A DNA stretch of 64,000 nt, taken from the NCBI GenBank assembly GCA_019155185.1, contig CM032807.1, positions 10,630,700 to 10,694,699 of the forward strand, read 5' to 3'. Below are positions 21,904 to 64,000 of this stretch, one piece after another. Numbering within the stretch: position 1 is the stretch's first letter; each line of letters begins with the position of its first letter. Both the position numbers and the translations under genes were made by a program. Below the pieces are notes generated by a model. The model searched no databases. It saw only the letters and a list, made by a program, of their open reading frames with translations, and was not told the origin of the DNA. The stretch is from Beaufortia kweichowensis. Its lineage: Eukaryota > Chordata > Actinopteri > Cypriniformes > Gastromyzontidae.

Positions 21904-24900
21904 GTATCTGTGTTTTTATTTTTTTTCTGATGCAGTGAGACTGTGCTTAAATAGTTTTAAGACCAAGAAACATCTACAAAAAAATACAACCTTAAAATTA
22001 AATAAATGCTTAGCCTTAAAAATCAATTAATTTAGGTATTTTGTGTTGTTCGGTAACTAGTGTAAATATCTGTCTATGTTATATGTAAATTTCACCAGCA
22101 CTATGACTGAATAAATGGCCTAAGCCTAAACTTTTAAGAAAAATAAAAACCAATTTAATTTTCTTTAAAGAAAAGAATAAATGCAGGGGATGTCAGCCTG
22201 TTTTACTTCAAGGCACTACATTGTCCACAACAACATTTGATGGTCTCCAACCAATAAAATGTTTTAGAGCGTGGTATAACTAAAAAAAGGTTTTCGTAAA
22301 AAAACGAAAAAGGTTTATTTGTTTTAAAAATAACCAGACACTGAGAAAAATCTTGTTTTAGTCCTTTTTTATACTGTATTTAAGACATCTTTAGGCCCCC
22401 CTTAATAGTGGGCACTGCACCAGACTCCTGATTTACAAAAACTGTATTAAAGAACAATTCTGCTTAATGTGTTTAAACTTGTTTTGAGCAGTACTTTTAA
22501 CTCTTCTGCGGCAGGTGTTGGTGGTGGGCTGTGGTAACTCCGAGCTGAGTGAACAGCTATATGATGTTGGCTATCGTCAGTTAACCAATATTGACATCAG
22601 TGAGACGGTGGTATCTCACATGAACCAGCGGAATGCAGAGCGGCGTCCTGATATGACTTTCCTGCAGGTGGATGCCACTCAGACAGGCTATGAAAATGGG
22701 AGCTTTCAGGCAGCTCTTGATAAGGGCACACTTGATGCTATGGCTTCAGAGGAGAATGGTGCTCTTGCTAGCAGGATGCTGGCAGAAGTTGGCAGAGTTT
22801 TGGCCACTGGTGGCCGATACGTGTGCATAACTTTAGCACAGGAGCATGTGATAAAGTTGGCTGTTGAGCATTTTGCGCAGGGCTGGGCTGTACGGATCCA
22901 CTGCTTAAGTGGACAGCAAACCGAGGAATCTGATTCTTCTTTTGCCCTTCCTGTTTTTGTTCTTGTATGTACTAAATTCCGCCAAGCACCCCCTTTTGCA
23001 GTGCTAGAGATGTGCCAAGGTGAGGATGCAGCTCCAACTAGGCTTGCATCAGTGTCTGAACTGTTGTCCGCTGTGAAGGAGAGGCAGGCTTACAATCTTA
23101 TGCTGCATAAGCTTAGAGGTGGAACAGATGCTAGTAGCACACCTTCCCTTACACTGTGCCATGCAGCCACTGGCCACCCACGATACACTCTTACAGTGCA
23201 GGACAGCCTACCCTCTGCCAAGCTACCACGGAATAATCATTTTGCCATCTTTATTGGTGAGTGCTTGATTTTTTTTGTCTATTTACACAGTATAAGCAAT
23301 TTTGATGATCATCACTATCATATAGTTCAGGGCAGGGGCTACCAAAACAAAACATTTCTCTTGTGGAGTTTAGTTTTTATTTTCATGTCATTATGTGAAT
23401 GAAATAAAAATAAAATTACAATACCAATACCAGACATAGTGTAAGATATCAAAGCCATTGCTAGTCATTTATTGGAGTAAACTGTTTATTTATTTAGTTC
23501 CCTATTTATTTAATTCCCTGCAAAAACAAAGACTTTTTATGACCCACTTAATCTCTCTGTGCAACCCACCAGTAGTTTGAAAATCTCTCATAGTTTAAGT
23601 TTACTATACTAGTTTAATATAGTATGTTATATTATATGTTATTTAACAATGATACGATTATGGTTCATGATTATGGTTGTATCAAGATATTTTGAACGAA
23701 ATTTAAAAAAATGAAACTAAAATTAAAAAAATTTCAAATGATAAATGTTATTTACAAAACATTAACAGTTGTCCATAGCATTTGTTATTTAACTGACAAC
23801 ATTTAAAGTTTAATTGAATATGTAAAGTAATAAAAAAAACGAGTCAACAATCGTTAAACATGGGTCTACAATACATTTCTTATGTGAAACATTGTGTTTG
23901 CCCACCAACTAGTTTATATATTTTTTATTTATATGACATGGTCAGTTGGGACAATGAGCTGTCTAAAATATTTGACCCTATCTGTGAAAACCAGCCTGAT
24001 GTCTAAAAAAATCTAATTTTGACATAATGAGCATTAAAGTTTGATTTTACTATGATTTTAATCTTTGACATGGCCTTACTCAGTAAATATTAAAGATATG
24101 AAGGTTATATTTTTAAGGAATGTTCTTTACATTATGTAGGATGGGAAAGAAAGAGTCACGTTTTTTTAATTGGTTGCTTTTATTTGTTGTCCATAGCAAC
24201 ATATCAGTGCTACTGTCATGCCACTCATATCACTTTGTATTTTTTATGTTTTTTTTATTGCATACACAAAATGCATTTTTCTTGATGTTATCTGGTATGT
24301 GTCATGAGTTTAATTCTTTGAATGTTTTTAAGTTCCTCAGGGTCGTGAGTCTGATTGGTTATATGGCTCAGCTGAAGGTCGGGCTCAGTTAGCATCCAGT
24401 GCAAAATTTAAACGCCTGGTCATTGTGGCCATGCATAGAGATCAGGAATACAAGGACATGCAGGCTGTTCAATCAGAGCTTTCTCCAATGGTAATGGAAC
24501 TCGCTCCTCCTGGAATGCCGGCCAATCAGCAGGTGAAAGAGAATAACATGCATTTGTATTGCTTTGTATCTCATCTTTATCCTTTCTCATGCTTATTCTT
24601 CGTCTTTTGGTAGGTGCCTTTTCTGTCTGTCGGAGGAGATCTGGGGTGGAGAGAAGTGGTTGGACGAGGGATCAGTGCTTTGACTGGAGAGTACTCTGTG
24701 GAAGACGTCAGAGGAGAGGACGGTCATCTTTATCGCAGGCTGGTCTTTATGAACAATTCCCAGCTAGTGCAATCAGAGAGTAGACTCCAGGCCACTGCCA
24801 CAGGTAAGCTTATAGAACACCTGGGTACCTAATTTCGTCATATGTAAATTCTGCTATGTTTGTAGAACAATTCTAAATGCAAATGTTTGTGTTTTATTTC

Positions 24901-26122
24901 ATTTGCAAGCTTCTGCCCATAAAAAGAAGAACAGGAAAAAATCCAAGCCATCTGTTTCTGAAGGTCCTGCTGTAATGGGTGCTAAAGCTCGCATTGTGGA
25001 CAGAGGTTTTCTTTGCTGTTCACACCATGAAGTCATGGTGGCAGGTTTAGCACTGCTAGGAACAGAAGCAATCAGTAATAAAGGTAAGTTTGTTTATATT
25101 CAATTGTTTAGCAAAAGCTGGGAGAAGAGTTTACAATTACTAATTTAATGTGAAGAGAAATTCATGTATTTAAGTATTTTTGTTTATGTAACATATTAAG
25201 ATGTCTGTCATCCAGTTTTCCAAAAAGTGTTTCGCACTTTGATCTTTTGCATTTTTTTGGATGTTTGGAAATGAATTTTATTATTAATCTCCAAACAGAT
25301 GATTCAGTGTCTGTGTTACTGGTGGGACTGGGTGGTGGGAGCCTGCCCCAGTTTGTGCATGACTTTGTGCCCTGTGCACGAGTGGAGGTGATAGAACTGG
25401 ACCCTGCTGTTCTTGAAGTGGCTCAGACCTGGTTTGGATTTCACACCGATGAGAGGCTGAAAGTTATATTGGGAGATGGACTAGAGCACATTACAACACT
25501 GGAAAGTAAAGGTAAAAAAATCTACACTTCAGAGTACAGGTTTTCAGGTTTGTAGCTGCATTGTGCCAGGTGACATGCTGCTTATTTAAGCCATCCGAAC
25601 TGTTTCTGCACTTTTTATAGGAGGCCATTCATTTGATGTCATCATGTTTGACGTTGACAGCAAAGACACCACCCTGGGCATGAGCTGTCCTCCTCCAGGC
25701 TTTGTAGAAACATCACTTCTAAAGAAAGTTTACAACTTGTTAACCCCGCGAGGTAACGGAGAGTCTTTATAATGAGAAAATTGATACATTTTCAGTAAAA
25801 GTGCTGATGTTTTATCTGTTTACTCACAGGATTGTTTATGCTGAACCTTGTGTGCCGTGACTCGTCTCTCAGGAAGTCGGTGCTTGAGCGTGTTCAAGCT
25901 GTGTTCACTTGTGTTTTCTCTCGAGGAATCGAGGGTGAAGTCAATGAGGTGCTGCTATGCTGCAAAAGTGCAAGAGAGGGACATAAACCTCACACCGTTC
26001 CACCAACATTACAACAGACAGCAAAAGACCTACAGAAGACGCTATGTACTAAAAACCAGAGTGCAGCTTGTGTCCCTCAAATAGACATTACTGCAATGCT
26101 AAATGACCTGAAAGTCATCTAA
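21751..26122 (+). CDS. mettl13: eEF1A lysine and N-terminal methyltransferase METTL13, complete coding region in 8 exons
   Basis: A dual methyltransferase: in mammals the N-terminal domain dimethylates Lys55 of elongation factor eEF1A and the C-terminal domain trimethylates its N-terminus. Exons 21751-21903, 22515-23256, 24333-24532, 24614-24803, 24910-25083, 25299-25511, 25621-25752 and 25830-26122 join in frame, 698 aa (human 699). Visible: N-terminal MTLLPRTAEEFSSADYWERF; first SAM-binding motif VLVVGCGNSELSEQLYDVGY (residues 52-71); NHFAIFIVPQGRESDW across exons 2-3; a lysine-rich linker KKKNRKKSK-like near residue 435; second SAM motif VLLVGLGGGSLPQF (about 492-505); VIMFDVDSKD; end DLKVI. 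The gene is divergent from itpa. Confidence 0.97.
22515..23256 (+). CDS. mettl13: mettl13 exon 2 (main N-terminal methyltransferase domain)
   Basis: The 742-nt exon codes residues 52-298 and starts Val299. It has SAM motif I GCGNSE at its start, then NIDIS, LDKGTLDA, RMLAEVGRVL, GGRYVCITLA and ends NNHFAIFI. The donor is GTGAGT. Confidence 0.97.
24333..24532 (+). CDS. mettl13: mettl13 exon 3
   Basis: Codes residues 299-365 (VPQGRESDWLYGSAEGRAQL... to GMPANQQ), with the conserved VMELAPPGMP. Confidence 0.96.
24614..24803 (+). CDS. mettl13: mettl13 exon 4
   Basis: Codes residues 366-428 (VPFLSVGGDLGWREVVGRGI...) and starts Ala429. Contains SVEDVRGEDGHLYRRLVF, the segment joining the two catalytic halves. 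Confidence 0.95.
24910..25083 (+). CDS. mettl13: mettl13 exon 5
   Basis: Codes residues 429-486, with a lysine-rich stretch (HKKKNRKKSK) and GFLCCSHHEVMVAGLALLG. Confidence 0.95.
25299..25511 (+). CDS. mettl13: mettl13 exon 6 (C-terminal SAM site)
   Basis: Codes residues 487-557 with LLVGLGGGSLPQFVHDF and VIELDPAVLEVAQTWFGF, the SAM-binding core of the domain that modifies the eEF1A N-terminus. Confidence 0.96.
25621..25752 (+). CDS. mettl13: mettl13 exon 7
   Basis: Codes residues 558-601 (GGHSFDVIMFDVDSKDTTLG... to LLTPR), including the FDVDSKD motif. Confidence 0.96.
25830..26122 (+). CDS. mettl13: mettl13 exon 8 with stop codon
   Basis: Codes residues 602-698 (GLFMLNLVCRDSSLRKSVLE... 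to DLKVI) and TAA at 26120-26122. IEGEVNEVLLC matches the human C-terminal region. Confidence 0.96.
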
Positions 26123-26183
26123 ACATTGAACAGTTTAAAGAAATAAGGTTTGTTTGGCAATCAAAATGCATTTTTATTATACA

Positions 26184-26189
26184 AATAAA
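26184..26189 (+). terminator. mettl13 polyadenylation signal
   Basis: AATAAA 62 nt after the stop codon, followed by gtttgtaaag, giving a very short 3' untranslated region. Confidence 0.75.
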
Positions 26190-27470
26190 AGTTTGTAAAG
26201 AACAGGAATTAAATTACACTAAACACATGTTAATATCAGGATTTGTTTCCCATATAAAATGATAATAAAACAAATCGTTAATTTAGTTTTGCAATCAAAA
26301 CATTCATCTTTTTTACAGTTACCAAATTAACAGAAGATGCCCATCAAAATTTATAAACAGTGTTATTTAGACCTTCTGTTACAGTCCTTGTTAAGAAAAT
26401 ATGCAGAACTTTAATGTCAAGTGTTTATCATGTGTATTATCAAAGCATGCAAAATTGTATGTTAAGTAATGACACTTATCCTACTTAATACAGTAGGATA
26501 TTTTAATAAGAACAGTAAGACCCTCTGCAGTGTTCAGTGTGCATTTTATTACACTTGATTGGAAACAATCTCCACATTGTAATGTTGCTGATGAATACTG
26601 CAGTTGAATATGTTGATTGTGTGTCTGCTTTTATATGGAGCCAATTTATTTGGAAGTATTGGCACATTGTCTTTACTATCAAAGAAATTTAATTACAGTA
26701 AAACAAATAAATAAATCTAAATACATGATGAATCTAAATATTTTCAAATATTTATTTATTGCTAGATTTGCAATATAATTATATTAATAATCGTAGAGCA
26801 TATAATCAGGATAATATATAAACAATATATATGTAATGTTCGTTGACTGTTTGTAGTCACTTTTTCATTTTATTTCATTGACTGTATTGCTATAAATAGT
26901 TTCAAATCTATTCTACTGCTATAGAGCATCGAAATATCTGGCAACCCTACAGTGAGTGTAGAGTGTTATTTTTACTGGATGAGTTCACCCTACTGAAATG
27001 AAGGTGGGTCCTTCATTGAGCACAGACTCATATATGAGTTAGTACAACTCTATTGGTTCGGAATCTTTGTTTTTATTATAACGTAGTTATGTCCCGTGGC
27101 TCGCGCACTTTATGTAGTGTTTTCCCATGCCATTTAAGAAAGATGTCGTAGTAAACACAGTTTAACATTTTCTGGTGTACCTGCTGGTTATGACATAAAA
27201 AAGCATGCATTACATATATGCGGCTCTTATTATATGTTTTTTATTTCGTTTTTATTAATTTGACTAGAAGGAATACTTAAAGGGGACAGAGGCTACAACT
27301 CTCCTACATTTTTGCTAGTTTTTCCACAGCGTATAATTTTGACGACATTGACATTTTTTTTAAAATCGTACTTCAATAGTTGTACAATAGTTGTAATCTG
27401 TAAACAATGACTATGAAAATGCTTAATTAAAAAAGCACAAAATCTTCGGACCCCTTGAGGAGTGGCGACT
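26190..27470. other. Intergenic stretch between mettl13 and dnm3
   Basis: AT-rich with no exon or RNA gene recognised. The right end rises in CpG content towards the dnm3 promoter. Confidence 0.45.
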
Positions 27471-28083
27471 GAGCGAGCATGCGCACGCGCACTTAACGCC
27501 AAACGGACTGTCGGTGTGTGACTACAACTTCAGTATAATCAAACGAGTGAGTAAAAGAACTCTTATTCCATATAGAATGTTTTCTTTCTTAATTATTCGC
27601 CTTTATTGTTGCTTCCGGTTGGTCGTGTACAGAAAGAGCAAGGTCAGATTTATAGTGAGTTACTTCTGCTGACCATATACCGAGTCCAGTGCTGCAGCGC
27701 CGTTATATAGACTTCAGTGCTCATTCTGACAGGACCAAACGTTAAAAACAACGTATTTCCGGCACTACAAATGTAGGTTAAAAATTAACATTATTCTACC
27801 GTCTCTCTCTGCATCTGCATTTGTAAAGAAATAATCTATGTAGGTTTACTTAAACGCAATTTTATTAGATTTTTTTGTCTCACAGATTGCCTATTTATTA
27901 AAATGCTAAAAAAAATCTACGAAATGAACTAAACTCCATTTAAAGTTGGCTCATTGTTTTCAAGTGCTTCCACGCTCTAATACAGAGTTTGCGCCTCTCT
28001 TTCTCATTATTTTTTTAAATGTAGCCCTGTGTACACTCGTTAAACCAGAGAGATTCGCTCCGCATCCTTGCGGCTCTGTAACT
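27471..28083 (+). promoter_or_regulatory. Presumed dnm3 promoter and 5' untranslated region
   Basis: Contains a perfect NRF1-type site at 27480-27491 (TGCGCACGCGCA) and an ETS-type CCGGAAG core on the minus strand near 27613-27619. The start site is not determined from sequence alone. The 5' untranslated region is taken to reach the ATG at 28084. Confidence 0.45.
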
Positions 28084-63274
<35,191 letters not shown>

Positions 63275-63640
63275 GACTTCCACATTGTCTTCAAGCCTAC
63301 CTGCCAGAAAAAAATCACTGGATCTGCTTAAATTTTCATTAAACTGCCTTCAAGAAAATCTGACACTCAGCTTTTGTATTAGTGTGGAGAAACATTTCTG
63401 TGAATTGCAGACCTTGAATCAGATCTGGATCTTTGCTTTAGATTGATTCAGCCAGTTCTTCAAATGATCTTTTTGTTCAGTAATTCAGCTTTTAGCAGGC
63501 AAAGTTTTGCTGTAATGCTGAAAAGGTCAGTTTTGTACATATGTTTATGTTTGTTCTATGTGTAGTTTTGCAATGAGAGTGTACTGAGTAAGTTTAAATC
63601 AGTCAGTTTAAAAGAAGTAAATAAAAAGAATTTTTTTAAT
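63275..63640 (+). other. Presumed dnm3 3' untranslated region
   Basis: Follows the tentative stop codon. Contains a Pumilio-type TGTACATA at 63534-63541 and AATAAA at 63620-63625. Depends on the terminal exon being right. Confidence 0.4.
63620..63625 (+). terminator. Candidate dnm3 polyadenylation signal
   Basis: AATAAA about 346 nt after the tentative stop codon. Confidence 0.4.
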
Positions 63641-64000
63641 ACTATGTGTAATATTACATTTTCTTACAATAATATCATTATTGCTCAGACTTCAAGAAAT
63701 TTAATGTTACCGTATGTAACATCCTGCACTCTTCCTGCTATGAATGGCACACATCATGAAGCTTGTTAAGGTAATATCCTAACACTGGTGTGACATATGA
63801 ACGTATACCACTGTCATTATAATAACAATTTGTTAACCTACATAAAGTATTTTAAGTTACGAATTACAAGAAGTTTCCATAAATTTTTTAATATATGTTA
63901 GAATGATTTACTTTGTTGTGTCACATTTGCTGTTAACTGCTTATTCTATCAGTTAAAAATGACACTTAAGAGAAAAGCATGCAGTGGAGTATTATATTCT
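63641..64000. other. Right edge of the window
   Basis: AT-rich; nothing recognised. Confidence 0.4.

Overview
The window is vertebrate nuclear DNA, almost certainly from a ray-finned fish and probably a cyprinid. Genes are split into short exons with GT-AG introns and the intervening DNA is AT-rich. The interspersed repeats include the 'gggatagttcaccc' inverted-repeat elements familiar from zebrafish and carp, and a repeat ending in 'gctttggataaaagcgtc'. I recognise four protein-coding genes and two microRNA genes. The species is inferred, not proven.

Layout, left to right. (1) vamp4, minus strand, coding exons between 7704 and 726 (140 aa): a trans-Golgi R-SNARE. Intron 5 carries a 42-bp minisatellite containing one unit inverted in register, which makes an 80-bp perfect palindrome. 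A non-coding first exon is suspected near 11.6-11.8 kb. (2) About 7.7-19 kb has no coding exon that I can see, apart from a 5'-truncated non-LTR retrotransposon (14723-15940) with a clear 12-bp target-site duplication. (3) itpa, minus strand, eight coding exons from 21355 to 19077 (203 aa): inosine triphosphate pyrophosphatase. (4) mettl13, plus strand, eight coding exons from 21751 to 26122 (698 aa): the dual-domain eEF1A methyltransferase. itpa and mettl13 are head-to-head with 395 bp between start codons and three CCAAT boxes there. (5) dnm3, plus strand, from 28084 to about 63274: dynamin-3. There are 19 firmly placed coding exons, a 30-nt alternative microexon at 40384-40413, and a probable terminal exon at 63235-63274.

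Inside dnm3 intron 14, on the opposite strand, sit mir-214 (41981-42082) and mir-199a (44628-44716), presumably processed from a dnm3os-type antisense RNA. The plus strand of the mir-214 hairpin contains the sequence of the mirror microRNA miR-3120. A 184-bp pure CT tract lies between the two microRNA genes.

The genes do not form a pathway. vamp4 and dnm3 both act in membrane traffic (SNARE fusion, vesicle scission), itpa cleans nucleotide pools, and mettl13 modifies a translation factor. The vamp4-mettl13-dnm3 order with the antisense microRNA pair matches human chromosome 1q24; itpa, on chromosome 20 in humans, is an extra neighbour here. I found no wholly new system. The observations most worth checking are the mirror microRNA, the microexon, the in-register inverted minisatellite unit, the itpa/mettl13 shared promoter and the short dnm3 terminal exon.
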